Shown piece after piece: positions 1 through 8,495 of a DNA stretch of 64,000 nt (its first letter is position 1; every line of letters begins with the position of its first letter). Below the pieces are notes generated by a model. That model ran no database searches. It saw nothing but the letters and a program-made list of their open reading frames with translations, and was not told the origin of the DNA. The DNA is from Streptosporangium sp. NBC_01495 (GTDB lineage: Bacteria > Actinomycetota > Actinomycetes > Streptosporangiales > Streptosporangiaceae): contig NZ_CP109430.1 of assembly GCF_036250735.1 (NCBI RefSeq), forward strand, positions 186,001 to 250,000, written 5' to 3'. The position numbers and the translations under genes are program-made.

Positions 1-1
1 G

Positions 2-2911
2 CATATTGCCGGCCTGACGCGTCATGCGTTACGTGCAGCCAAGACCCCCGAGCAGCAGATCGACCGAGCGAATCATGTCGCTGAGGCGATCATCAGGGCG
101 TTCCTCGACACTGAGGATGAAGGGGAACAGATAGCGCAACCCGGCCAGTTGCTCACCGAGGTACGGAAGCCATCGGGAGTGCCTGGACGGCCGGAGCCGT
201 TGATCCGGCCTGAGACTCCGCTGTCTGCCAGTGCTCTCCTCGTGAACGGGCGGGGTCAGCCGAGCATCGGCACCGAGGTCATGCGGGAGTTCGCGACCGC
301 CGACCGGGTCGATCTGATCTGCGCCTTCATTAAGTGGTACGGCCTGCGTCTCATCGAAGGGCCGATCAAGGAGTTCATCGCCAGAGGTGGTGAGCTCAGG
401 GTGATCACCACGACATACATCGGGGCCACAGACAGGACCGCGCTGGATCGTCTGGTTGCTCTCGGGGCCACGGTCAAGATCTCTTACGAGACGCTCAGCA
501 CCAGGCTTCACGCCAAAGCATGGATGTTTCACCGGAATACCGGTTTCTCGACCGCCTACGTCGGCTCATCCAACCTGTCGAAGGCCGCGCAGTTGGACGG
601 CCTGGAGTGGAACGTGCGGCTCTCTCAGGTTGAACAGGCTCATCTGCTTTCGACGTTCACCGCTACCTTCGAGCAGTACTGGGCTGATCCGGCGTTCGAA
701 GGCTACGATCCGGCCCGCGATGGGGCTCGGCTAACTGAGGCGCTCAGGCGCGAAGGCGGGTCGACCCCGGCTGAGCTTCCTTTGGAGATCGCCACGCTGG
801 ATGTACTCCCGCGCTGGTATCAGGCCGAGGCGCTGGAAGAGCTGGAAGCCGAGCGCGAGGTGCATGGCCGTACGCACAACTTGGTTGTCATGGCGACAGG
901 CACTGGCAAGACCGTGGTCGCTGCCCTCGACTATCGACGGCTGGCTGCTGCGGGGAAGGCCGACAGTGTGCTGTTCGTGGCTCACCGCGAAAGCATCTTG
1001 AACCAGAGCAGGGCCACCTTCCGGCAGACGCTCCGGGATGGAGAGTTTGGAGAGAAGCTCGTCGCCGGAAACCAACCGAAGAAGTGGAGACATGTCTTCG
1101 CCTCGATTCAGTCGTTGGCCAACATCAACCTCGATGAGCTCGATCCGACCCGATTCGATATGGTGATTGTGGATGAGTTCCACCATGCGGAGGCTCCTAC
1201 ATATCGACGCCTGCTAGAGCATCTTCAGCCGCGTTACCTCCTGGGTCTGACCGCTACTCCTGAGCGAACCGACGGTATCAATGTTGGAGCGTTCTTTGAC
1301 GGGCGAATCGCCTACGAGCTGCGCCTCTGGCAGGCGCTTGAGCAGCAGCTTCTCGCCCCGTTTCACTACTTCGGCATCCACGACGAAGTGTCGCTGGCCG
1401 ACGTAGCCTGGCGCCGTGGACACTACGACGAAAAGGCCCTCAGTAACCTATACACCGGAAACCACGCCCGAGTCCGTCTCATTTTGCAAGCGGTGCAAGA
1501 TAAAATTGCCCATCCGGGCGAGATGCGCGCCCTTGGTTTCTGCGTGAGCGTGCAGCACGCCAGATTCATGGCTGATCAATTCGCCAAGCACGGTATCCCC
1601 TCTCTGGCTGTAACTGGCGAAACGTCACGCGATGAGCGCCGCCACGCCGTACAGCGCTTGAGGAAACGCGAGGTCAACATACTGTTCACCGTGGATCTTT
1701 TCAACGAAGGTGTAGATATCCCAGAGGTGGAAACTGTCCTCTTTCTGCGTCCTACGGAGAGTGCCACGGTCTTTCTGCAACAGCTCGGTCGTGGTCTACG
1801 GCGTGATCCAGACAAGACATGTCTCACTGCCCTGGATTTTGTTGGACATCAGCGTGCCGAATTCCGCTTTGACCTGCGACTATCTGCGCTCACGGGAGTG
1901 CCCCGCCGTAAGCTTCCCGGAGCGTTGGCCAACCCCACGCTCCCTGCTGGATGTCACCTCCAGCTCGACAACGTAGTAACTGAGATGGTCCTCGATAACG
2001 TACGCCGCGCGCTCCGTCTCTCGTGGAACGACCTGATCGCTGAGCTCCGCTCGATGCCTGAAATCTCCCTCGCTGAATTCTTGGCAGAGACAGGTCACGA
2101 ACTCGAAGACCTTTATCGTTCCGGTAGGGGAGGTTGGGCTGAGCTGCGGCGCCGAGCCAAGAACCGTCCTGTGGCTGACGAGGAAACCGACCGTAAGCTC
2201 GGCCGGGCCATTGGCCGTCTCCTCCATGTAGACGATCCCTTGCGGCTGGCCCAGCTCCGTGGTGATGATGCCACTGTCGATCCTCGTCTACTCGCGATGC
2301 TGCACGTGGCTTTGCTCGGTGGAAACGTGTCCTTCGATGGAGGAGACGCTGTCCTGAGACTGTTGGCCGACCATCCTCATCGTGCCGAGGAACTACGCGC
2401 TGTGTCGTCGATCCTAGAAGAGCGCATGCATCGGGTTACTCGTGAGATCCCTGGTCTGCCGCTGCGCTTGCACGCTCGATACTCCAAGAACGAAGCACTG
2501 GCAGCTTTCGGTGTCGACCGTCCTGGCAACGTCCGCGAGGGGGTTAAGTGGATTCCTGAGACCAGAGCCGACGCCTTCTTCGTAACCTTGCGCAAGACCG
2601 AGGGCTTCTCGCCAACCACTATGTACAACGATCGGGCCATCAGCCCGACGCTCTTCCACTGGGAGTCACAGAGCACCACGCGGACGTCGTCACCGACCGG
2701 CCAGCGCTATGTCAACGGCAGTTCGACCGTGCACCTCTTCCTCCGCGAGTCTAAAGAGGAGGACGGCTTTCTCGGCGCTCCACCGTTCTTCTATGCCGGA
2801 CCCATGACCTACGTGTCGTCCGAAGGCGACCGGCCAATGCAGATCCTCTGGCAACTGGCATCCCCTCTCCCCGCAGACATCTTCCATCAAGCCAGCCTTG
2901 CGGCTACCTGA
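2..2911 (+). CDS. PLD-like nuclease / DEAD-box superfamily 2 helicase (5' end outside window)
   Basis: The frame is open to the left edge, so this is a partial gene of at least 969 residues. A TTG at 149 is possible but not needed as a start. The order is typical of DUF3427-type helicases: a PLD-like domain with an HxK motif (LHAKAW) near residue 170 of the visible part, then an SF2 helicase with Walker A (ATGTGKT, ~297), a DEFHH Walker B (~390), motif III (LTATPERTDG, ~413) and motif VI (QQLGRGLRR, ~593), then a C-terminal region of roughly 300 residues. Such proteins are thought to cut or remodel nucleic acid and often sit in defence or mobile regions. A DUF429 gene follows after 46 bp on the same strand. 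Third codon positions use A/T more often than in the genes to the right, which suggests transfer. The family is clear; the biological role is inferred. Confidence 0.9.
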   Translation, partial: HIAGLTRHALRAAKTPEQQIDRANHVAEAIIRAFLDTEDEGEQIAQPGQLLTEVRKPSGVPGRPEPLIRPETPLSASALLVNGRGQPSIGTEVMREFATADRVDLICAFIKWYGLRLIEGPIKEFIARGGELRVITTTYIGATDRTALDRLVALGATVKISYETLSTRLHAKAWMFHRNTGFSTAYVGSSNLSKAAQLDGLEWNVRLSQVEQAHLLSTFTATFEQYWADPAFEGYDPARDGARLTEALRREGGSTPAELPLEIATLDVLPRWYQAEALEELEAEREVHGRTHNLVVMATGTGKTVVAALDYRRLAAAGKADSVLFVAHRESILNQSRATFRQTLRDGEFGEKLVAGNQPKKWRHVFASIQSLANINLDELDPTRFDMVIVDEFHHAEAPTYRRLLEHLQPRYLLGLTATPERTDGINVGAFFDGRIAYELRLWQALEQQLLAPFHYFGIHDEVSLADVAWRRGHYDEKALSNLYTGNHARVRLILQAVQDKIAHPGEMRALGFCVSVQHARFMADQFAKHGIPSLAVTGETSRDERRHAVQRLRKREVNILFTVDLFNEGVDIPEVETVLFLRPTESATVFLQQLGRGLRRDPDKTCLTALDFVGHQRAEFRFDLRLSALTGVPRRKLPGALANPTLPAGCHLQLDNVVTEMVLDNVRRALRLSWNDLIAELRSMPEISLAEFLAETGHELEDLYRSGRGGWAELRRRAKNRPVADEETDRKLGRAIGRLLHVDDPLRLAQLRGDDATVDPRLLAMLHVALLGGNVSFDGGDAVLRLLADHPHRAEELRAVSSILEERMHRVTREIPGLPLRLHARYSKNEALAAFGVDRPGNVREGVKWIPETRADAFFVTLRKTEGFSPTTMYNDRAISPTLFHWESQSTTRTSSPTGQRYVNGSSTVHLFLRESKEEDGFLGAPPFFYAGPMTYVSSEGDRPMQILWQLASPLPADIFHQASLAAT

Positions 2912-2957
2912 GTAGAGGCGACGCGTTGGTGATTGACTGGGCTCCTATCGTGGGAGG

Positions 2958-3707
2958 ATGCTAACGATAGGAGTCGATCTTGCGGCGGAAGCAGACCGGA
3001 CCGCGGTGGCATGGATCGATTGGTCTGCCGACGGTGCCCGAGTCCGCGATCTCAAAATTCAGGCGGACGATGATCTGATCGTCGAGGCGATCAAGAGCGC
3101 GGACAAGGCCGGTATCGACTGCCCGCTCGGTTGGCCGGACAAGTTCATTGATTTTATCGCGGCTCACCGAGCTGGGCACGTTGAGGTGCCCAGCGGCATC
3201 GCAGGCATTAACTGGCGCAGAGAGCTTGCCCTCCGAGTCACTGACCAGGTGACCTCGGAGCTGGCACTCAGACCCCTGAGTGTCTCCGCCGATCGCATCG
3301 GGCACACCGCCATGCGCTGCGCGGCCCTACTCGCCGACCTTGCCCAGCAGGGGCAGCCGGTCGACCGCAGTGGCACCGGTGTTGTGGTGGAGGTTTATCC
3401 TGCGGCATCGCTCAAATGCTGGGGCTTGCCCCACAAGGGCTATAAACGTCTAGCGAATCGTGGCGGACTAGCGGAGCTAGTCGATGAACTCCAGAGAGCG
3501 GCGCCATGGCTAGACCTGGGGGTCCACGAACAGATCTGCCGGGCGTCCGATGACGCGATAGACGCCGTCATCGCTGCACTCATCGCCCGTGCTGCATCTC
3601 AGGGGCTGGTGACCGTTCCGGCGCCGGACCAAGTTTGTTCGGCGCGCTCCGAAGGATGGATCGCACTCCCCACCGGACCTCTGAGCGATCTTCGCCCGGC
3701 TGGTTGA
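2958..3707 (+). CDS. DUF429 family protein (predicted RNase H-like fold)
   Basis: This 249-residue protein opens with TIGVDLAAEADRTAVAWID, the first acidic strand of the DUF429 family (RNase H-like fold, proposed nuclease or ATPase; no defined substrate known to me). Other family hallmarks are DCPLGWP near residue 55, a VVEVYPAA strand near 140 and the DDAIDAVIAALIAR helix near 200. The ATG at 2958 directly abuts a GGGAGG with no spacing, so translation may be leaderless or coupled to the helicase gene. It follows the helicase by 46 bp on the same strand and shares its lower GC, so the two were probably acquired together. Function in this context is unknown. Confidence 0.85.
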   Translation: MLTIGVDLAAEADRTAVAWIDWSADGARVRDLKIQADDDLIVEAIKSADKAGIDCPLGWPDKFIDFIAAHRAGHVEVPSGIAGINWRRELALRVTDQVTSELALRPLSVSADRIGHTAMRCAALLADLAQQGQPVDRSGTGVVVEVYPAASLKCWGLPHKGYKRLANRGGLAELVDELQRAAPWLDLGVHEQICRASDDAIDAVIAALIARAASQGLVTVPAPDQVCSARSEGWIALPTGPLSDLRPAG

Positions 3708-3729
3708 GCAGGATCTATGGGGCAGATTG

Positions 3730-4587
3730 TCATGTGTCCAAGGCGGCGATGACCGAGGTGATCAACCTCCGGGTTGCCGCGCCGTACACCGCCAGTTCAG
3801 CGAGCTCGGCGAACGCCTTGGCGTACAGCGCGATCTCCCGTGGTTGGGTCACGGCCAGTTCAGCGGACAGGGTTTCCACCAGGACTCGTTCCTCATCGAA
3901 GATCCAGAATCCGTTGGGGGGCCACATGACGCGGTCGCGGATCGGGATGATCCCGAGGCTGACGTTGGGGCGCGAGGCCACGCTGAGCAGGTGGCCGAGC
4001 TGGGCGGCCATCACTTCGGCATCGCCGATTCGGGTTCGTAGTGCCGCTTCCTCCAGGATGACCGCGCAACGACGGCCACCGGAGTCGAGGATCTTCTGCC
4101 GTTGCATGCGGGCTTCGACCGCCTGGGCGCTGTCATCGGGAATCTGCCGGAACGCGACGACGGCGCGCATGAGAGCGAGCGCGTACTCAGCCGTCTGGAA
4201 CAGTCCGGGGATCAGCGACGGCTCGTAGACGCGGAAACAGTGGGTCCGCTCGTACAGCGGAATTGCGGCCTGCTGAAGTCGTTGCAAACCAGTGCGCTGC
4301 ATTCGACGCCATTCGACGTACATCTCGTCGATGGTGCGTAGTGACGCGACCAGGTCACCGGCCTGGTCATCGGCTTCGCAGTGACGGCACCAAGCGCCGA
4401 TGTCGTTCTCGGATGGCGTCTGTCGGCCGTGCTCGATCCTCGATACCTTCGAGGAGTGCCATCCCGCCAGGTCGCCGAGGTTACGCCCGGTGAGCCGCGC
4501 GGCGAGGCGGATCTCCCGCAGGCGGGCGCCCAGGGCCTTTTTGGCCTGAGTGACGGCGTGTGACGGCGATGACATGACGCTGCTCAC
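3730..4587 (-). CDS. XRE-family regulator with DUF5753 domain
   Basis: The protein has an N-terminal helix-turn-helix (residues ~15-75, with LGDLAGWHSSKVSRIEHGRQ as the recognition region) followed by DUF5753 (about 95-280, including EPSLIPGLFQTAEYA and the FDEERVLVETL segment). This is the standard actinomycete architecture of about 280 residues. The GTG at 4587 gives 285 residues; an ATG at 4575 is equally possible. Such regulators normally lie beside DUF397 or DUF6879 genes, and here a DUF6879 gene lies just upstream on the same strand with 25 bp between them. The gene converges on the DUF429 gene, with stops 22 bp apart. The ligand and targets are unknown. Confidence 0.93.
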   Translation of the reverse strand: MSSVMSSPSHAVTQAKKALGARLREIRLAARLTGRNLGDLAGWHSSKVSRIEHGRQTPSENDIGAWCRHCEADDQAGDLVASLRTIDEMYVEWRRMQRTGLQRLQQAAIPLYERTHCFRVYEPSLIPGLFQTAEYALALMRAVVAFRQIPDDSAQAVEARMQRQKILDSGGRRCAVILEEAALRTRIGDAEVMAAQLGHLLSVASRPNVSLGIIPIRDRVMWPPNGFWIFDEERVLVETLSAELAVTQPREIALYAKAFAELAELAVYGAATRRLITSVIAALDT

Positions 4588-4612
4588 CGATCGTGCGGAC
4601 AGAGGCGTGTGA

Positions 4613-5155
4613 TCAGGCGGGCGTGTAGTCGCCGTGGTCGGTTCCCGATGCCCACACCGTGTCGAACGCCGCCGCGCATAATTTCACCACATCGGGTTCT
4701 TCGCACCATTCCACCCCGGCCCAGTCGCCGTCTCCGGTGAAGTGGTTGAACTGCACCCGCTCCCCGTCCAACAGCCAGAAGTCGTTGCCGGGCAGTGCGA
4801 TCCCGGACGCCAGGCGCCGGGGAAGCCACCGTATCCGCTCGCCCGCCACGAGGTTGGTGAAGGAGACGTCGTACTCGAAGCGGATGTACTCGGTCACCGG
4901 TTCCGACACGATCCGGGCCCGCTTGACCTCCACGCCTCTGCCGGTCGTCTCCCGCATCAGGCTCAGCCACGGCCGCCACCACGATGCCTCGTCGGCAGGG
5001 TCGTCGCGGTGGCCCGCTCTCCACGCCGAGAACATCGGGTCCTCGGCGGATACGGCGTACAGGTCACGCATCTCCAGATGGACCGCTGACCGCTCGCACG
5101 AGCGGAACATCGCGGTCCACTGGTCAAACGTCAGCGCCTCGGGGCTCCAGGTCAC
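4613..5155 (-). CDS. DUF6879 family protein
   Basis: This 180-residue protein has the family pattern: an N-terminal FDQWTAMFRSCERSAVHLEMRD, the central WWRPWLSLMRETTGRGVEVKRAR and the C-terminal LPGNDFWLLDGERVQFNHFT. The start is GTG at 5155, set by a GGAGGTGA ribosome site 4 bases upstream. DUF6879 proteins are regular partners of XRE-DUF5753 regulators, and this one precedes such a gene. It overlaps the end of the upstream 125-residue gene by 32 bp, so the three probably form one transcript. Their function is unknown; a partner role for the regulator is inferred from synteny. A fragment of a second DUF6879 gene lies at 10706-10786. Confidence 0.9.
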   Translation of the reverse strand: MTWSPEALTFDQWTAMFRSCERSAVHLEMRDLYAVSAEDPMFSAWRAGHRDDPADEASWWRPWLSLMRETTGRGVEVKRARIVSEPVTEYIRFEYDVSFTNLVAGERIRWLPRRLASGIALPGNDFWLLDGERVQFNHFTGDGDWAGVEWCEEPDVVKLCAAAFDTVWASGTDHGDYTPA

Positions 5156-5501
5156 GGGTCACCTCCAGCACGGTCTTCGGGATCTCGATCACTGTCTCAT
5201 GGCCGGGCAGGTCCAGTTGGGCGAGCACTACCGGGTCGGCGATGAGCGGGCCCTGGAACACGTACGTTTCGCCGCGATCGAGCACCAGAGGCGATCCGGT
5301 GGGGACGGTTGTGCCTTCCGGCAGGAACGTCATGAGCTCCTTCGGCACTTCGGCGACGGTCTCGTGGTCAGCGAGGTAGAACCAGCTGAGCACGGCCGGA
5401 TCGGTGACGATCCATCCTTGGAGCACGTATCTGTCGCCGTCTTCGAACAGCGTCGGCGAACCGCCGTCGATGGTGTCCTTACCGAGGAAACGCAGCGTCA
5501 C
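5124..5501 (-). CDS. Uncharacterised protein made of two internal repeats
   Basis: The protein is about 125 residues. The GTG at 5501 is chosen because GGAGGAG lies 9 bases upstream; the longer frame from 5537 has no ribosome site. It consists of two homologous halves of about 48 residues: YVLQGWIVTDPAVLSWFYLA followed by DHETVAEVPKEL, and YVFQGPLIADPVVLAQLDLP followed by GHETVIEIPKTV. It has no signal peptide or membrane segment and is mostly beta-strand with acidic loops. Its last 32 bases overlap the DUF6879 gene, and it is the first gene of the XRE-DUF6879 operon. I do not recognise a named family. Confidence 0.75.
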   Translation of the reverse strand: MTLRFLGKDTIDGGSPTLFEDGDRYVLQGWIVTDPAVLSWFYLADHETVAEVPKELMTFLPEGTTVPTGSPLVLDRGETYVFQGPLIADPVVLAQLDLPGHETVIEIPKTVLEVTRDLEPRGADV

Positions 5502-5808
5502 GGGGGCTTCTCCTCCGATTGGAAAGCGGATGACCACGCCACCGAGCCTGCGTGCGGTGCGATATCACCTCAAGGACTTTGCGCGAGTTTGCACAGCGTC
5601 GCAGGGGCGATGCCCGCCGCGCGAGCTGTTCCGCAAAGGGGCTCAAACTCCTTGAGCCGCAGGTAGGAAGCCCCCTTAACGTCAAGGCACGCGCTCCTTC
5701 CCGCTCACTGCGGACACGTCGAGCTCACTCGACTGTCACCCCTCTCCTGCGGAGGCCGCGTCACCGCGCGAGATTCCCTCAAGAATCGCCCGTGTAACGG
5801 AGGCTGCA
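5502..5808. promoter_or_regulatory. Divergent promoter region of the DUF6879 operon and the Gly-rich-like gene
   Basis: No gene is visible in this 307-bp gap. Around 5579-5600 it holds two direct half-repeats, TTTGCGCGA and GTTTGCACA, a layout often seen upstream of XRE/DUF5753-associated operons, so they may be the regulator's binding site (inference). A GCTCAA/TTGAGC inverted repeat lies at about 5640-5656. The right part ends in ACGGAGG five to six bases before the ATG at 5809. Confidence 0.35.
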
Positions 5809-6279
5809 ATGGCTGCTGCTACAACGGCTCGGCTCACAGACGATGAGTTGGCCGACCCTCGTATCCTCATCCCCGAGGAACTGTTCGGATTTCTGATCGA
5901 TCGCATCGCCCGCGAGGAGGACATCCCTGCGGAGGACGCCGCGTGCGTCATGGAGCAGGCCCTGGCGTTTCTGGTCGCGTGCGGGCTCAACCCGGACGCG
6001 CGTCTGTCCCCCTCCAAGCAGGTGGACGTCGGCTGGCACGCCTTCCTGGCGTACACCCGCGAGTATCAGGACTTCTGCGCCAAGGTCGCCGGCCGGTTCA
6101 TTCATCACGCGCCCGTCGACACCCCCGAGGACGCGATTCACGATCTCGTGGCGGCGATCGGGGCTACCGTCGAGGCCATGCGAGCCGCTGGCCTGCCGGT
6201 TGTCCCCAAGCTGTGGATTTCTGCGAGCGAATGCAGCCAGTGCTATGCGGGCTGTGCCGATGACCCGAGGGAGAGCTGA
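5809..6279 (+). CDS. Gly-rich-domain (DUF1399)-like protein with Cys tail
   Basis: This 156-residue protein has a central motif, QVDVGWHAFLAYTREYQDFC ending in FIHHAP, that matches the conserved Asp-x-x-Trp-His...Tyr...Cys...His-His-x-Pro pattern of GRDP/DUF1399-like proteins. This is recognised from memory of the family. The C-terminus ends in SECSQCYAGCADDP, where three Cys (CxxC then three residues and C) could bind metal. The start ATG has a strong GGAGG site. The phosphotransferase gene begins 2 bp after the stop, so the two are translationally linked. Its role is unknown; pairing with a kinase-fold enzyme suggests a substrate or partner relation. Confidence 0.7.
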   Translation: MAAATTARLTDDELADPRILIPEELFGFLIDRIAREEDIPAEDAACVMEQALAFLVACGLNPDARLSPSKQVDVGWHAFLAYTREYQDFCAKVAGRFIHHAPVDTPEDAIHDLVAAIGATVEAMRAAGLPVVPKLWISASECSQCYAGCADDPRES

Positions 6280-6281
6280 CC

Positions 6282-7355
6282 GTGAGACCACAGTGGGACG
6301 ACCTCCCCAGCAACGTGCGCGACGCCGTCGAGCAGCGGATCGGCCAGGTCCTCAAGGCCGACCCGGTGACCAAGGGGCTCATGCCCGGCCTCGCCGCCCG
6401 GCTGCACACCGAGGACGGCGGAACCGTTTTCCTCAAGGCCGTCTCCATCGCCAGTCCGGCCGCGTCGCTGTACGCGCGGGAGCGACAGGCGGGTGCCGTC
6501 CTGCCGCTCGGCCTGCCCGCGCCCCACCTGCTGTGGAACGGTGAGGTGGAGGGATGGATCGTGCTGCTCCACGAGTACGTCGACGGCCGGGACGCCGACC
6601 TGTCGCCCGGTTCGCCGGACGTGCCGCTCGTACTGGACATCCTGACCGTCCTGAACGAGGCGCTCACCCCGTGCCCAGGCCGTGGCGATGTTCCGGACGT
6701 CGCCGCGAACGTCGCGATGCTCCAGGCCAAGGCCGCGCGGCTGCTCGCTCTTCCCGCCGAGGAACTGCCGCACCGGGCCATGTACGAGACGGCGCTCGGC
6801 AAGCTCAGCCCCGATGCGCTGGACGGCGACACCCTCCTCCACTACGACCTGCACGCCGGTAACTTCCGGATCGATGACGGCAGGGCATATGCCATCGACT
6901 GGGCGTTCGCGGTGCGCGGTGCCGCGTGGGTGGACGCTGTCATGCTCGCCCCCCGTTTCATCGAGGCGGGCCACACCCCGGAGCAGACCGAGGCGCTCCT
7001 CGTCCGAGTACCGGCGTGGCGGTCCGCACCCGCGAACGCCGTTACCGCTCTGGCTGCGCTGTGGACGCTGTTCCGTCTCTACAAGGCCCGGTTCGGCCCT
7101 GTGGAAGGACGCGATTTCCGTGCGCGAGCCGCCGAGGCAGGGCGAGCATGGCTGCACCACCGCATGGGCGAGCGGGGGCCATTTCAGACCGTCATAACCA
7201 CACCGGCAAAGGCAATCCCTACCTGGCCGCCGTACTCGGCGAAGCCGTCATCGGCGCGTCCAGGACCCCCACCCGCATCGGCGAACGCTACCGGCGGCTC
7301 TCCCGCCGGATCGGTAAACGCAAAGCCATCGTCGCGGTCTCCCGCACCCTGCTGA
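6282..7355 (+). CDS. Aminoglycoside phosphotransferase (APH)-fold kinase, C-terminus replaced by IS110 scar
   Basis: The APH/choline-kinase fold is shown by LLHYDLHAGNF (catalytic loop, about residue 187) and YAIDWAFA (metal-binding Asp, about 205). The substrate cannot be read; antibiotic resistance should not be assumed. The GTG start lies 2 bp after the preceding stop, with GAGGGAG upstream. Recognisable family sequence ends near residue 302 (about 7185). The last ~55 residues are an out-of-frame reading of an IS110 transposase remnant, so the present frame is longer than the usual ~300 residues and its tail is foreign. The gene may still be active because both kinase motifs are intact. 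Confidence 0.8.
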   Translation: MRPQWDDLPSNVRDAVEQRIGQVLKADPVTKGLMPGLAARLHTEDGGTVFLKAVSIASPAASLYARERQAGAVLPLGLPAPHLLWNGEVEGWIVLLHEYVDGRDADLSPGSPDVPLVLDILTVLNEALTPCPGRGDVPDVAANVAMLQAKAARLLALPAEELPHRAMYETALGKLSPDALDGDTLLHYDLHAGNFRIDDGRAYAIDWAFAVRGAAWVDAVMLAPRFIEAGHTPEQTEALLVRVPAWRSAPANAVTALAALWTLFRLYKARFGPVEGRDFRARAAEAGRAWLHHRMGERGPFQTVITTPAKAIPTWPPYSAKPSSARPGPPPASANATGGSPAGSVNAKPSSRSPAPC

Positions 7356-7545
7356 CCATCATCTGGGAACTGCTCAGCGACCCCGACACCCGATACGACG
7401 ACCTCGGCCCCGACTTCTACGAACTGCGCACCGACCCCAAACGGCGAACCCGGAACCTCATCCGCGAACTCGAACGCCTCGACACACGGTCATTTGGAGC
7501 CCGCTACCGAAACCCAGACCGTCTGACCCCCACCCACCGACGATG
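7190..7545 (+). pseudogene. IS110-family transposase, C-terminal remnant
   Basis: In the frame one base off the APH gene, the sequence reads HNHTGKGNPYLAAVLGEAVI, then RIGERYRRLSRRIGKRKAIV, a WELLSDPDTRYDDLGPDFY segment and a final RRTRNLIRELERL. This is the C-terminal half of the transposase_20 domain of IS110/IS116/IS902 elements. The N-terminal DEDD catalytic part is missing and no start is present. The remnant abuts the end of the phosphotransferase gene and is followed within about 12 bp by the hydrolase stop codon on the other strand. Confidence 0.85.
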
Positions 7546-7556
7546 GACTGACCAGA

Positions 7557-8282
7557 TCACTCCGTCACGGGCAGGCACTCGGCGAGCAGGTCGACGACGT
7601 CGCGCCAGGCTCGCTGCGCGTGCCGTGGGTGGTAGCCGACGCCGGGGAGCACGGTCTGGTCGACCGGCGGGTGGTGGAAGGCGTGCAAGGCACCGCCGTA
7701 GACCACGAGGCGCCAGTCGACGCCCGCGGCCTGCATCTCGGCGGTGAACGCGTCCCGTTGCGCGGGCGGCATGATCGGGTCTTCCGACCCGACCCCGGCC
7801 CACACCGGGCAGCGAATGCGCGCCGCCTCGCCCGGTCGGCCCGTGATCAGTGCGTTGACTGTCCCGATCGCGCGCAGGTTGACGCCGTCGCGCCCGAGTT
7901 CCAGCCCGATGGCGCCCCCGGTGCCGTAGCCGACGGCAGCGATCCGGTCGGGGTCGGTCCGCGGTTCGGCTCGCAACACGTCGAGCGCCGCGTGGCCGAT
8001 GCCCCGCATCCGGTCGGGGTCGGCGAGCAGCGGCATGCAACGGGCCAGCATCTCCTCGGGGTCGGTGAACCAGCGCCCGCCGTGGATGTCGAAGGCCAGC
8101 GCCACGTATCCCAGCTCGGCGAGCGCATCGGCTCGGCGGCGCTCGACGTCGCTGAGCCCCGGCCCCTCGGGCCCGACCAGGACCGCGGGCCGGCGGTCGA
8201 CACCGACCGGGAGCGCGAGGTGCCCGATCATTGTTAAGCCGTCGGCCGGGTACTCGACCGTGCGCGTTGTGATCGTCGTCAT
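7557..8282 (-). CDS. Dienelactone hydrolase family protein with Gly at the nucleophile position
   Basis: This 241-residue alpha/beta hydrolase belongs to the dienelactone hydrolase family. The ATG at 8282 (MTTITTRTVEYPADGLTMIG) fits the family start; the frame is open to 8390 but that extension has no family features. The nucleophile elbow reads GYGTGG (residues 118-123), so the usual Cys or Ser is Gly120, while the acid (SEDP, Asp168) and His (LHAF, His200) positions are kept. I recall actinomycete homologues with this GYGTGG motif, so it may be a distinct, possibly non-hydrolytic subfamily rather than a new mutation. The gene stands alone and converges on the IS110 scar. Confidence 0.8.
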   Translation of the reverse strand: MTTITTRTVEYPADGLTMIGHLALPVGVDRRPAVLVGPEGPGLSDVERRRADALAELGYVALAFDIHGGRWFTDPEEMLARCMPLLADPDRMRGIGHAALDVLRAEPRTDPDRIAAVGYGTGGAIGLELGRDGVNLRAIGTVNALITGRPGEAARIRCPVWAGVGSEDPIMPPAQRDAFTAEMQAAGVDWRLVVYGGALHAFHHPPVDQTVLPGVGYHPRHAQRAWRDVVDLLAECLPVTE

Positions 8283-8495
8283 GAGACTGGACTGTAGTGA
8301 TCGTCGAGCCCGGTCGGGCCGGTGTTCACCGCTGACAGAACAGCGCGGGTGTGCCTCTGAAATGCGGCGACGGCTCACAAGATCCGTCACAAACCCCGTT
8401 CCCGCGGCAGTGTTATCGGATCACCTGCCCTGGCCACGGTGCTGGAGACCGACCCTCGCGGCAGGTATTCCGGCCCTACCCCTCACAAAGCGTCA

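Noticed and set aside
6282..7190. Calling the phosphotransferase an aminoglycoside resistance gene
   Set aside because: Only the general kinase fold is visible; APH-fold enzymes act on many substrates and the pairing is with a Gly-rich-like protein.
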